Assembly (NCBI RefSeq): GCF_023631325.1
Contig: NZ_JALQDG010000044.1
Span: 1-64,000 of the forward strand
Source: Caballeronia sp. INDeC2
GTDB taxonomy: Bacteria > Pseudomonadota > Gammaproteobacteria > Burkholderiales > Burkholderiaceae
DNA length: 64,000 nucleotides
Reading direction: 5' to 3'
Shown here: positions 51,853 through 60,671 of the stretch, in pieces
Layout of the letters: every line of letters begins with the position of its first letter
How positions within the stretch are numbered: position 1 is the stretch's first letter
Notes under the pieces: model-generated
Database searches by the model: none
What the model was told of the DNA's origin: nothing
What the model saw: only the letters and a program-made list of their open reading frames with translations
Made by a program: the position numbers and the translations under genes

Positions 51853-53262
51853 ATGCCGATCAAGTCGCTCGTCGAGTCCGACCGTCAACATCTGATTCAT
51901 CCCGTCGTCAGCTATCGCGCGCACGAAGCACGCGGCGTCACCGTACTCGATTCCGCCGAAGGCGTGTTCCTGCGCGATATCGAAGGCAAGCAATTGCTCG
52001 ACGCATTCTCCGGCCTGTGGTGCGTGAACACGGGTTATGGGCACGCGAGCATCGTCGAGGCCGCCGCGAAGCAGATGGCGAAACTGCCCTACGCCACGGG
52101 CTATTTTCACTTCGGCTCCGAACCCGCGATCGAACTGGCCGCAAAGCTCGTCGAGTTCGCGCCCGCGTCGCTGCAACACGTGTACTTCACGCTCGGCGGC
52201 TCGGATGCCGTCGATTCCGCGCTGCGCTTCATCACGCACTACTACAACGCGACGGGCCGTCCGTCGAAGAAGCATTGCATCGCGCTGCAACGCGGCTATC
52301 ACGGTTCGTCGTCGATCGGCGCGGGCCTGACCGCGTTGCCCGCGTTCCATCGCAACTTCGATCTGCCGCTCTCGACGCAGCATCACATTCCTTCGCCGTA
52401 TGCCTATCGCAACGATTACGCCGATGACGCCGCGCTCATCGCGGCATCGGTGCAAGCGCTCGAAGCGAAGGTCGCGGAACTCGGCGCGGACAACGTCGCC
52501 GCATTCTTCTGCGAGCCGATTCAAGGCTCGGGCGGCGTGATCGTGCCGCCCACGGGCTGGCTGAAAGCGATGCGCGATGCGTGCCGCAAGCTCGATATCC
52601 TCTTCGTCGCCGATGAAGTGATCACCGGTTTCGGCCGCACGGGTCCGCTCTTCGCGTGCGAAGGAGAAGGCGTCGAGCCGGACCTGATGACGGTCGCGAA
52701 GGGCTTGACCGCAGGCTATGCGCCGATGGGCGCGGTGCTCATGTCCGATGCGGTCTATCGCGGCATCGCCGATGGCGCCGATGCGTCCGCGGTCATCGGT
52801 CATGGTCACACGTATTCGGCGCATCCGGTGAGCGCGGCCATCGGCCTCGAAGTGATGCGGCTCTATCATGAAGGCGGCTTGCTCGCGAACGGCCAGGCGC
52901 AGGCGCCGCGTTTCGCGCAAGGGCTCGACGCGTTGCTCGATCATCCGCTCGTCGGCGATTCGCGTCATCGCGGCTTGCTCGGCGCGCTCGAACTCGTCGC
53001 CGACAAGGACAGCAAGCGCGGCTTCGATGCGTCGCTCAAGCTGCCCGATCGCATCGCCGCCGCGGCCTATGCAAGCGGCCTCGTGTTTCGCGCATTCGGC
53101 GACAACATTCTCGGCTTCGCACCGGCGCTGTGCTACACGCAAGCGGACTTCGACATGTTGTTCGAGCGCCTCGCGAAAACGCTCGACGGCGTGCTCGCGC
53201 AAGGCGACGTGCGCGATGCGCTGAAAGGCGGATCGGGCTTCAGGTCCCGCGCGGCTGCGTGA
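51853..53262 (+). CDS. Class III (omega) aminotransferase
   Basis: A 469-residue PLP-dependent aminotransferase. It has DAFSGLWCVNTGYGH (50-64), the cofactor Asp254 in FVADEVITGFGRTG and the Schiff-base Lys283 in TVAKGLTAGYAPMG. The overall form is like polyamine:pyruvate or beta-alanine:pyruvate transaminases, so it should deaminate a terminal amine to an aldehyde. The start at 51853 follows the weak AGAACCGC; an upstream Met at 51802 is unlikely. It is followed by its Lrp regulator and by an aldehyde dehydrogenase that could use the product. Confidence 0.92.
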   Translation: MPIKSLVESDRQHLIHPVVSYRAHEARGVTVLDSAEGVFLRDIEGKQLLDAFSGLWCVNTGYGHASIVEAAAKQMAKLPYATGYFHFGSEPAIELAAKLVEFAPASLQHVYFTLGGSDAVDSALRFITHYYNATGRPSKKHCIALQRGYHGSSSIGAGLTALPAFHRNFDLPLSTQHHIPSPYAYRNDYADDAALIAASVQALEAKVAELGADNVAAFFCEPIQGSGGVIVPPTGWLKAMRDACRKLDILFVADEVITGFGRTGPLFACEGEGVEPDLMTVAKGLTAGYAPMGAVLMSDAVYRGIADGADASAVIGHGHTYSAHPVSAAIGLEVMRLYHEGGLLANGQAQAPRFAQGLDALLDHPLVGDSRHRGLLGALELVADKDSKRGFDASLKLPDRIAAAAYASGLVFRAFGDNILGFAPALCYTQADFDMLFERLAKTLDGVLAQGDVRDALKGGSGFRSRAAA

Positions 53263-53305
53263 TAACATCGATCGACCGCCGACATGCGAGACCGACCCCG
53301 CCGCG

Positions 53306-53803
53306 ATGAGCACCGAAAGCAAGCTGGACCGAATCGATCTGCGTATCCTCGCGCAACTGCAGAAGCGCGGGCGCATCACGAATGTCGAGCTCGCCGATGC
53401 GGTCGGTCTGTCGCCCAGCCCTTGCCTGATTCGTGTGAAGCGGCTGGAAAAAGCGGGTTATATCGTCGGCTATGGCGCGCAGATTCAACTCGAGAAGCTC
53501 GGCGACGTGCAGGTGGTCTTCACCGAAGTCACGCTCGCCGATCATCGCCGCGAAGACTTCATCAACTTCGTGAATGCCGTGAAAGATGTCGACGAGATCG
53601 TCGAATGTCATCTCGCGAGCGGCGGTTACGACTATCTGCTCAAGTTCGTCACGCGCAGCGTGAGCCATTATCAGAGCATCATAGAAGGGCTGCTGGAGCG
53701 CGGCATCGGCATCGAGAAGTACTTCAGCTACGTCATCATCAAGACGTCGTTCGTGAAGACGCACTACCCGCTCGAAACACTCTTCTCGCAGCATCATCAT
53801 TGA
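53306..53803 (+). CDS. Lrp/AsnC-family transcriptional regulator
   Basis: A 165-residue regulator. The N-terminal HTH reads DLRILAQLQKRGRITNVELA and LSPSPCLIRVKRLEKAG; the C-terminal RAM ligand domain covers about 70-150. Lrp-type proteins usually sense an amino acid. It sits between the aminotransferase gene and the tartrate-dehydrogenase gene on the same strand, and probably controls this operon. Confidence 0.93.
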   Translation: MSTESKLDRIDLRILAQLQKRGRITNVELADAVGLSPSPCLIRVKRLEKAGYIVGYGAQIQLEKLGDVQVVFTEVTLADHRREDFINFVNAVKDVDEIVECHLASGGYDYLLKFVTRSVSHYQSIIEGLLERGIGIEKYFSYVIIKTSFVKTHYPLETLFSQHHH

Positions 53804-53898
53804 GGCGCGCGCCTCGTTCTCTTTCAGCACGAAAGCACGCATGCGCCTTTTGCACGCGCGTGCTTTTTATCGTCGATCATCTTCATGCGGAGTAGCAC

Positions 53899-54963
53899 AT
53901 GTCCAGCAAATATCGTATTGCCGTGATTCCGGGCGACGGCATCGGCAAGGAAGTGATGCCCGAAGCATTGCGCGCGCTCGATGCCGTGAGCAAGCGCTTC
54001 AATATCGAGCTGGAATACCGGCATATCGAATGGGCGAGTTGCGACTACCATGCGCAGCACGGCCAGATGATGCCCGACGACTGGAAGGCGCAGCTTCAAG
54101 ACGCCGATGCGATTCTGTTCGGCGCGGTCGGATGGCCGGACACGGTGCCCGATCACATCTCGCTGTGGGGCTCGCTGCTCAAGTTTCGCCGCGAGTTCGA
54201 TCAATACATCAACCTGCGTCCCGCGCGTCTTTTCGACGGCGTGCCCTCGCCGCTCGCCAACCGCAAGGCAGGCGACATCGACTTCATGATCGTGCGCGAA
54301 AACACCGAGGGCGAGTATTCGTCGGTCGGCGGCACGATGTTCGAAGGCACGGAGCGCGAATTCGTCTCGCAGACATCGATCTTCACGAGAAAGGGCGCGG
54401 AACGCGTGTTGAAGTTCGCGTTCGATCTCGCGCAAAAGCGTGAAAAGACACTGACGGTCGCCACCAAGAGCAACGGCATTTCGATCAGCATGCCGTGGTG
54501 GGATGCGCGCGCCGCCGAAATCGCCGCGCAGTATCCCGAGATCAAATGGGATAAGCAGCACATCGACATTCTGTGTGCGCGCTTCGTGTTGAACCCGGAT
54601 CGCTTCGACGTGGTCGTCGCGACGAATCTCTTCGGAGACATTCTTTCGGACCTCGGCCCGGCATGCACGGGCACGATCGGCATCGCGCCTTCGGCGAACA
54701 TGAATCCGGAGCGCAACTTTCCGTCCTTGTTCGAGCCGGTGCACGGTTCCGCGCCGGATATCGCGGGCAAGAACATCGCCAATCCGGTCGCGATGATCTG
54801 GTCGGCGGCGATGATGCTCGAATTCCTCGGCGAACGCGACGCGCACGACGCGATGCTCTCCGCCATCGAAACCGTGCTGAAGCAGGGGCCGCATACCGGC
54901 GATCTCGGCGGCCGCGCGAACACGACGGAAGTCGGCACGGCCATCGCGCATCTGCTCGCCTGA
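53899..54963 (+). CDS. Tartrate/D-malate dehydrogenase
   Basis: A 354-residue NAD-dependent beta-decarboxylating dehydrogenase. It shares long motifs with E. coli D-malate dehydrogenase (YeaU/DmlA) as I recall it: IPGDGIGKEVMPE, WPDTVPDHISLWGSLLKF, VRENTEGEYSSVGG, ATKSNGISISMP, NLFGDILSDLGPACTGTIG. It oxidises tartrate, D-malate or a similar hydroxy-diacid. The ATG follows CGGAGTAGCAC. It is the closer of two such enzymes in the window to the characterised group. Confidence 0.93.
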   Translation: MSSKYRIAVIPGDGIGKEVMPEALRALDAVSKRFNIELEYRHIEWASCDYHAQHGQMMPDDWKAQLQDADAILFGAVGWPDTVPDHISLWGSLLKFRREFDQYINLRPARLFDGVPSPLANRKAGDIDFMIVRENTEGEYSSVGGTMFEGTEREFVSQTSIFTRKGAERVLKFAFDLAQKREKTLTVATKSNGISISMPWWDARAAEIAAQYPEIKWDKQHIDILCARFVLNPDRFDVVVATNLFGDILSDLGPACTGTIGIAPSANMNPERNFPSLFEPVHGSAPDIAGKNIANPVAMIWSAAMMLEFLGERDAHDAMLSAIETVLKQGPHTGDLGGRANTTEVGTAIAHLLA

Positions 54964-54981
54964 ACTTTACCTGAGACCATC

Positions 54982-56454
54982 ATGACCCAACGCTACGAGT
55001 TGAGCGATCTGATTCGCGCCGACAATTTCATCGACGGAAAATGGATGCCCGCCGCGAGCCGCAAGCGCTTCGCCGTCACCGATCCAGCGACGGGCGAAGT
55101 CATCGCGCAAGTGGCCGACAGCGGCCCCGCCGACGCCCGTGCCGCCACCGATGCAGCCGCGCGCGCCTTTCCCGCCTGGCGCGATACGCTGCCGAAAGAT
55201 CGCGCGGCCGTGCTGCATCGCTGGCATGCGCTGATCGTCGAGAACGCGGATGCGCTCGGGCGTCTCATCTCGCTTGAACAAGGCAAGCCGTTCGCGGAAG
55301 GTCGAGGCGAAGTGATGTACGGCGCGTCGTATGTCGCATGGTTCGCGGATGAAGCCACGCGCATCTACGGCGACATCATTCCGCAGCAGCAGCGCGGCAA
55401 GCGCATGAGCGCGGTGAAGGAACCGGTGGGCATAGTCGCTGCAATCACGCCGTGGAATTTCCCGCTCGCGATGATCGCGCGCAAGATCGCGCCCGCGCTC
55501 GCGGCGGGTTGCACGGTCGTCGGCAAGCCCGCGGAAGACACGCCGCTCACGGCGCTTGCGCTCGTGATGCTCGCGCATGAAGCGGGCGTGCCGGCGGGTG
55601 CGTTGAATCTGATCAGCGCATCGCGTGAGAACGCGCAAGACGCGGTCGCCGACTGGCTCGAAGATGGCCGCGTGCGCAAGATCACCTTCACCGGCTCAAC
55701 GCCGGTGGGCAAGTATCTCGCGCGCGAATCGGCGGGCACGTTGAAGAAGTTGTCGCTGGAACTCGGCGGCAATGCGCCTTTCATCGTGTTCGACGACGCC
55801 GACCTCGATGCCGCGGTCACGGGACTCATGGCATCGAAGTTCCGCAATGGCGGACAGACCTGCGTGTGCCCGAATCGCGTGTACGTGCAGTCGTCCGTGT
55901 ACGACAAGTTCGCCGATCTGCTGGCGACGCGCGTCGCTGCATTGAAGGTCGCGCCCGCAACCGACGCCGACGCGCAGATCGGCCCGATGATCAACGTGCG
56001 CGCGGTCGAGAAGATCGAGCGTCATGTGAAAGACGCGCTCGCACGCGGCGCACGCGCGCTCACCGGCGGCAAGCGTCTCGTCGAACTCGGCCCGCACTAC
56101 TACGCACCGACCGTGCTCGCCGATGCCACGCCCGACATGCAACTGAGCTGCGAGGAAACCTTCGGCCCGGTCGTGCCGCTCTTCCGTTTCGACGACGAAG
56201 CCGAAGCGATCCGCGCCGCGAACGACACGCCTTTCGGCCTCGCCGCGTACTTCTATAGCCAGAACCTGAAGCGCATCGATCGCGTGTCGCGCCTGCTCGA
56301 AGCGGGCCTCGTCGGCATCAACGAAGGCGCGATATCGAGCGAAGCCGCGCCGTTCGGCGGCGTGAAGGAATCGGGCTATGGACGGGAAGGCTCGAAGTAC
56401 GGGCTCGACGATTATCTGTCGATCAAATATCTCTGCCAGGGCGGTCTCGAATGA
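54982..56454 (+). CDS. gabD: NAD(P)-dependent succinate-semialdehyde dehydrogenase
   Basis: A 490-residue aldehyde dehydrogenase. General base Glu260 (LSLELGGNAPF) and nucleophile Cys294 (GGQTCVCPNRV) are in place, with the NAD(P) site TPWNFP and FTGSTPVGK. The CVC pair and overall form match GabD-type enzymes, which oxidise succinate semialdehyde or a related semialdehyde to the acid. With the aminotransferase it would convert a terminal amine to a carboxylic acid. Its stop overlaps the deacylase ATG (ATGA). Confidence 0.92.
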   Translation: MTQRYELSDLIRADNFIDGKWMPAASRKRFAVTDPATGEVIAQVADSGPADARAATDAAARAFPAWRDTLPKDRAAVLHRWHALIVENADALGRLISLEQGKPFAEGRGEVMYGASYVAWFADEATRIYGDIIPQQQRGKRMSAVKEPVGIVAAITPWNFPLAMIARKIAPALAAGCTVVGKPAEDTPLTALALVMLAHEAGVPAGALNLISASRENAQDAVADWLEDGRVRKITFTGSTPVGKYLARESAGTLKKLSLELGGNAPFIVFDDADLDAAVTGLMASKFRNGGQTCVCPNRVYVQSSVYDKFADLLATRVAALKVAPATDADAQIGPMINVRAVEKIERHVKDALARGARALTGGKRLVELGPHYYAPTVLADATPDMQLSCEETFGPVVPLFRFDDEAEAIRAANDTPFGLAAYFYSQNLKRIDRVSRLLEAGLVGINEGAISSEAAPFGGVKESGYGREGSKYGLDDYLSIKYLCQGGLE

Positions 56455-57419
56455 ACGCTTATCCGATCGAGATCGCGTTTCCCGATATCAGCGCGCATGC
56501 ACAGGGCAACGCGGGCGTGCCGTACGTGCATACGTTCGACTCGGGCATCGGCGGTCCGCATGTGATGATCAACGCGCTCACGCACGGCAACGAAGTATGC
56601 GGCGCGATCGTCGTCGATGCCTTGCTGCGCGCTCGCTTGAGACCGCGTCGCGGCAGGCTCACGCTTGCCTTCGCCAACGTCGATGCCTACGCGCGCTTCG
56701 ACGCGAACAAGCCCGATGCATCGCGTTTCGTCGATCAGGATTTCAATCGCGTATGGACCGCGCAAGCGCTCGACGATACGTCGCGCGATTCGAGCGAACT
56801 GCGCCGCGCCCGCGCGATGCGGCCTGTCATCGACACTGTGGATCTGCTGCTCGATCTTCATTCGATGCATGAGAAGAGCAAGCCGCTGATCGTCGCGGGA
56901 CCGCTGGAAAAAGGCATCGAATTGTCGGCGAAGCTCGGCACGCCCGCGACCGTCATCTGCGATGAAGGCCATCCCGAAGGCCGCCGCATGCGCGATTACG
57001 AAGGCTTCGGCGAACCGTCGAGCGGCAAGAACGCGTTGCTCATCGAATGCGGGCAGCATTGGGAAGCGGCCGCGGTGACGGTGGCGCGCGACGTGACGGC
57101 GCGCTTTCTCGTGCTCTCCGGCGTCATAGACAAGGACGATGTGCCCGCGGGCTGGATTCAGCCGTCGCCACGAGAAATGCTCGTCGTGCGCGTGACGGAA
57201 CCGGTCGTCGCGAAGAGCATGGACTTCCGTTTCGCCGACGATTACACCGGCCTGGAAGTGTTTCCCGATGCGGGCAGCGTAATCGGCTGGTCGGAAGGCG
57301 AGGCCGTCAAAACGCCTTACGACGATTGCATGCTCGTGATGCCTTCATTGCGGCAGTTGCGTCCGGGCGTGACCGTCGTGCGGCTCGGCAAGATCGAACG
57401 GCGCATTCAATCTACCTGA
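56451..57419 (+). CDS. Succinylglutamate desuccinylase/aspartoacylase-family deacylase
   Basis: A 322-residue zinc amidohydrolase of the M14-like aspartoacylase group. The zinc site starts with HGNE (LTHGNEVCG, about 45-48) and continues with DLHSMHEKSK; the substrate loop DQDFNRVW and the catalytic Glu in LLIECGQHW are visible. It would remove an acyl group from an N-acyl amino acid or similar amide. The C-terminal 90 residues form a beta domain. It is translationally coupled to the aldehyde dehydrogenase and ends nine bases from a convergent AraC gene. Confidence 0.88.
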   Translation: MNAYPIEIAFPDISAHAQGNAGVPYVHTFDSGIGGPHVMINALTHGNEVCGAIVVDALLRARLRPRRGRLTLAFANVDAYARFDANKPDASRFVDQDFNRVWTAQALDDTSRDSSELRRARAMRPVIDTVDLLLDLHSMHEKSKPLIVAGPLEKGIELSAKLGTPATVICDEGHPEGRRMRDYEGFGEPSSGKNALLIECGQHWEAAAVTVARDVTARFLVLSGVIDKDDVPAGWIQPSPREMLVVRVTEPVVAKSMDFRFADDYTGLEVFPDAGSVIGWSEGEAVKTPYDDCMLVMPSLRQLRPGVTVVRLGKIERRIQST

Positions 57420-57428
57420 AGGCGAGCG

Positions 57429-57821
57429 TCAAGCGACATGCGCACTGTCAAAAGCGAATACCTGCGGCTGACTTTGCGCGACGCGCTTCGACATGCCTTT
57501 CATCCGCGCGCGCTCGACGAAAACACTCGGCGTCACGCCGCATAAGCGCTTGAAGTGCCGCGCGAGATGACTCTGATCGAAGAAGCCGACTTCCGTCGCG
57601 ACGACCGACCCCGGCACACCCGCGAGCAGCAAGGTCTGCGCGCGTTGCACACGCAGCTCGCACAGGTACTTGTAGGGCGAAAGCCCGAACTGCTCGCGAA
57701 ACACGGTCGCGAAACGCGATACGCTCAGCGCCGATAAATCCGCGAGTTGCGCAAGACTCACGGTCTTGTCGAAATTGGCTTCGATATAAGCGAGCGCGTC
57801 GACGAGATTGGCTTGGCTCAT
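57429..57821 (-). CDS. AraC-family regulator, DNA-binding domain only
   Basis: A 130-residue protein made of two AraC HTH motifs (SLAQLADLSALSVSRFATVF; VVATEVGFFDQSHLARHFKR) with no sensor domain, unlike full-length AraC proteins of about 280 residues. Short AraC regulators of this size (SoxS-type) exist. Its ATG overlaps the stop of the flavin oxidase gene (ATGA), so it is the last gene of the minus operon and likely its regulator. Confidence 0.85.
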   Translation of the reverse strand: MSQANLVDALAYIEANFDKTVSLAQLADLSALSVSRFATVFREQFGLSPYKYLCELRVQRAQTLLLAGVPGSVVATEVGFFDQSHLARHFKRLCGVTPSVFVERARMKGMSKRVAQSQPQVFAFDSAHVA

Positions 57822-58987
57822 GGCGAAGTCTCGGAGGTGACCGACTCGGCGTGCGTCGACGATGCGCGCTGAAATCGTCTGATGGAAAACGATGTGAGAT
57901 CGATGGGCGTGCTGCCGCTATCAATCAATTCGGCGAGCGTTTCGCCGACGCCCGGTCCGATCTGAAAGCCCGATCCGCTGAAACCGAACGCATAGAACAG
58001 GCCATCGGTTGTCGAACTCGGACCGATCACCGGCTCCGAATCCGGCAGATAACTTTCCACGCCGCTCCATACGCGAATCACATGCAGCGGACGCATCGCG
58101 GGCACCATGCGGCGGAACTGCGCCATCTGCGAAACCGTGTTCGCGGGAAGCACCGATGCGCGTCGCGCGCCTGCATCGGCGGGACCGGGAGGACCGCCAC
58201 CCAGCACGATATTGCCGCGCGGAATCTGCCGGAAATACACGCTCTCTTCCTTGATCGAGGTGTACACGCCCATCGAAAACTGGAACACGTAGGGCACGGG
58301 TTCGGTCACGGCCATTTGCGGACCGCGTGCGGTGAGCGGCACGGGCTCGCCGAATTGCGTCGAAAGCGCATTGGCCCACGCGCCCGCGCAGATCAGCACT
58401 TGCTCCGCGCGATACACGTCGCCCGTTGCGCTTTCCACGCGAAAGCCACCCGCTTCTTTCTCGATGCGCACCACGTCCGTGTTTTCGGCGATGTGCGCGC
58501 CGAGCCGTGCCGCCGCGCGGCCGAACGCAGGCGCGGCGAGACGCGGGTTCGCGTGGCCATCGAGCGGCGATATCGATGCGGCGAGCACATCGCGGCCGAG
58601 AAAAGGAAAGCGCTTGAACAACGCTGCGCCGTCCAGCACTTCGAGGTCGAGGCCATAGGCGCGCGCATGGGCGGCATAGCGTTGAAAGTATTCCGCGTCG
58701 TGCGCGTGATAGCACACGCGCGTATGCCCTGATGGCAGAAACTCGATGTCTTCGCCGAGCAATTCGCGCGAACGCCGCCACGTATCGAGCGCACGATTCG
58801 ACATCGCAAGTTGTTCGAGCGCGCGGCCTTGGCGACGCACGCCGCCGAAGTTCACGCCGCTCGCCTGCTGTCCCGTCAGACCGCGTTCGAGCAGAATCAC
58901 CGAACGCTTGCGCCGGCGCAAAAAGAAAGCGGTCGACGTGCCGACGATGCCGCCGCCGATCACGATCACATCGGCGCGTTGGGTCAT
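57818..58987 (-). CDS. FAD-dependent amine oxidase/dehydrogenase subunit (DAO family, HcnC/OoxB-like)
   Basis: A 389-residue flavoprotein with the dinucleotide motif DVIVIGGGIVGTSTAFFLRR near the N terminus and a DAO fold ending in SGSGFQIGPGVGETLAELI. It is the catalytic subunit of a three-part flavoenzyme of the hydrogen cyanide synthase/opine oxidase/hydroxyproline dehydrogenase type, oxidising a C-N bond. The start at 58987 overlaps the preceding gene by four bases; longer frames lie inside that gene. The substrate is unknown. Confidence 0.9.
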   Translation of the reverse strand: MTQRADVIVIGGGIVGTSTAFFLRRRKRSVILLERGLTGQQASGVNFGGVRRQGRALEQLAMSNRALDTWRRSRELLGEDIEFLPSGHTRVCYHAHDAEYFQRYAAHARAYGLDLEVLDGAALFKRFPFLGRDVLAASISPLDGHANPRLAAPAFGRAAARLGAHIAENTDVVRIEKEAGGFRVESATGDVYRAEQVLICAGAWANALSTQFGEPVPLTARGPQMAVTEPVPYVFQFSMGVYTSIKEESVYFRQIPRGNIVLGGGPPGPADAGARRASVLPANTVSQMAQFRRMVPAMRPLHVIRVWSGVESYLPDSEPVIGPSSTTDGLFYAFGFSGSGFQIGPGVGETLAELIDSGSTPIDLTSFSIRRFQRASSTHAESVTSETSP

Positions 58988-60372
58988 TCGCTCGTCTCCA
59001 TGTCCTCGTGCGGCGCGAGCGCCATTGGTAAAGGTTTGACGGGCGCTTGCCCGCGCAGGCGGCCGACCGCTTCGAGCGGCACGCGTGCTTCGGCCGCGAT
59101 GACTTCCGCGCCCGCATGCGCGCAGAAGCGGCCCTGGCATCGGCCCATGCCGACGCGCGAGAATGCCTTCGCGCGATTCGCTTCCTTCGCGCCCATGTCG
59201 TTCACGACGCGTCTCAGTTCGCCCGCGGTGATCGCTTCACAGCGGCACACGATGGTTTCATCCGGCAGCGTGGCGGCGAATCGCGCGGGCCATGGGAATG
59301 CGGTACGCAAGCCCGCCGCGAAACGCGTGAAGCGGTTGAGTTGCATGCGCAACTTGTGGGCTTCATCTTCGTTGCAGGTCATGCCGATGTCTTTCAATGC
59401 CGCGAGCGCCGCGAGCCGCCCCGCGCGTTCGGCGGCATCGGCACCGCGTACGCGCGCGCCATCGCCTGCGAGATAGACGCCGCTTACATTGCTTCGGCCG
59501 TCTTCATCGGCGACAGGAAGCCACTGTTGCAACGCATGATCGAAACGGAATTCGCAGCCCGCGAGATCGGCGAGTTGCGTTTCGGAACGCAAGTGATAAC
59601 CGAGCGCGACGGCATCGCATTCGACTTCGAGCGCCGTGTTATCGGCGAGCGTGACGCGCACGCTTTGAACGCCACGCTCAGGCGTGCCGCGAATCTCGAC
59701 CGGCGTAATGCCGCGATGAACGGGCACGCGCGCATCCTTGAGCACTCGCATCAACGCGATGCCTTTCTTCAACGTCGATGGAATCGCGATCAGCTTAGGC
59801 AATGCGTGCAGACGTTGCGCGAACGTCGATGTATCGAGCACCGCGCTCACCGTCGCGCCCGCCTTCACGTATTGCGCGGCGACGAGATAAAGCAGCGGAC
59901 CTGTGCCCATCATCACGACGCGCGACCCGATCGCGCAGCCCTGCGATTTCAACGCAACTTGCGCACCGCCGAGGCTATACGTTCCCGCGCGATGCCAGCC
60001 GGGTACGGGCATCACGCGATCGGTCGCGCCGCTGCAAATGACGAGCGCATCGAACGCAAGCTCGCGATGACGCGTGCCGCTCACGACATGCACCGCGTTC
60101 GGCGCCACGTTCCACACGAGCGTATCGGGCACATAGTCGATGTGCGGGCGCAATGCATCGAACGCTTCGTGCAACGCACGCGCGCGCTGCGCCTCGGTGC
60201 CGTACAAAGCGTCGTACGTGCGCGTGAATCCTTCCGGCTGACGACGATAGATCTGCCCGCCGTCGCGCCTGCCTTCATCGATCACTACGGGACGCAGGCC
60301 CGCTTCGACCAGCGCCTCTGCGGCTCGCACGCCCGCCGGTCCCGCCCCGATCACGATCACGGTCGCGGCCAT
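58984..60372 (-). CDS. FAD/NAD-binding subunit with BFD-type [2Fe-2S] domain (HcnB/OoxA-like)
   Basis: A 462-residue flavoprotein. The N terminus is TVIVIGAGPAGVRAAEALVE, a second nucleotide motif is VVMMGTGPLLYLVA, and the C terminus carries a BFD-like iron-sulphur domain with Cys in IVCRCEAIT and RCQGRFC. This is the electron-transfer subunit of the three-part oxidase. Its start at 60372 overlaps the ferredoxin-like gene by 16 bases; its stop overlaps the DAO subunit ATG. Confidence 0.92.
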   Translation of the reverse strand: MAATVIVIGAGPAGVRAAEALVEAGLRPVVIDEGRRDGGQIYRRQPEGFTRTYDALYGTEAQRARALHEAFDALRPHIDYVPDTLVWNVAPNAVHVVSGTRHRELAFDALVICSGATDRVMPVPGWHRAGTYSLGGAQVALKSQGCAIGSRVVMMGTGPLLYLVAAQYVKAGATVSAVLDTSTFAQRLHALPKLIAIPSTLKKGIALMRVLKDARVPVHRGITPVEIRGTPERGVQSVRVTLADNTALEVECDAVALGYHLRSETQLADLAGCEFRFDHALQQWLPVADEDGRSNVSGVYLAGDGARVRGADAAERAGRLAALAALKDIGMTCNEDEAHKLRMQLNRFTRFAAGLRTAFPWPARFAATLPDETIVCRCEAITAGELRRVVNDMGAKEANRAKAFSRVGMGRCQGRFCAHAGAEVIAAEARVPLEAVGRLRGQAPVKPLPMALAPHEDMETSE

Positions 60373-60671
60373 ACGCCCTCCTCGGCTTGCGAGAGACGCG
60401 TGACGATCGACATGCCTTCGACCGCCGGCGTCGTGCACGCGCGCATACGCTCGCCGGTTTCGGTCCACACCCAGCAGTCCTGGCATGCGCCCATCACGCA
60501 GAAGCCCGCACGTCGGCCGTCGCCGAATTCGGAATCGCGCAAGTCTTCCTGCGAAGTGAGCAGCGCGACCATCAGCGTGTCCCCGACGGATGCGAGCGCG
60601 CGTCGGCCGTCGATGACGATCTCGAACGTTCTGCGCCCTTTCTCAGCGACTCTCACGAAACGTCCGCTCAT
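60357..60671 (-). CDS. Small [2Fe-2S] ferredoxin-like subunit (HcnA-like)
   Basis: A 104-residue plant-type [2Fe-2S] protein: RRTFEIVIDGRRALASVGDT opens the fold, and the cluster ligands are CVMGACQDC with a fourth Cys in RMRACTTP. It completes the HcnABC/opine-oxidase-type trio by passing electrons from the flavins. Its ATG overlaps the stop of the ABC ATPase gene by four bases (ATGA), tying transport and catabolism into one unit. Confidence 0.92.
   Translation of the reverse strand: MSGRFVRVAEKGRRTFEIVIDGRRALASVGDTLMVALLTSQEDLRDSEFGDGRRAGFCVMGACQDCWVWTETGERMRACTTPAVEGMSIVTRLSQAEEGVWPRP

Noticed and set aside
51853..57419. Ectoine degradation operon (DoeBCD-like)
   Set aside because: Aminotransferase, AsnC regulator, aldehyde dehydrogenase and deacylase recall ectoine catabolism, but no ectoine hydrolase is present, the deacylase does not look like DoeB, and a tartrate dehydrogenase is inserted.
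57818..60671. Hydrogen cyanide synthase hcnABC
   Set aside because: The subunit types match, but linkage to a dipeptide-type ABC transporter and AraC regulator fits an opine or amine oxidase better; cyanide production cannot be claimed.
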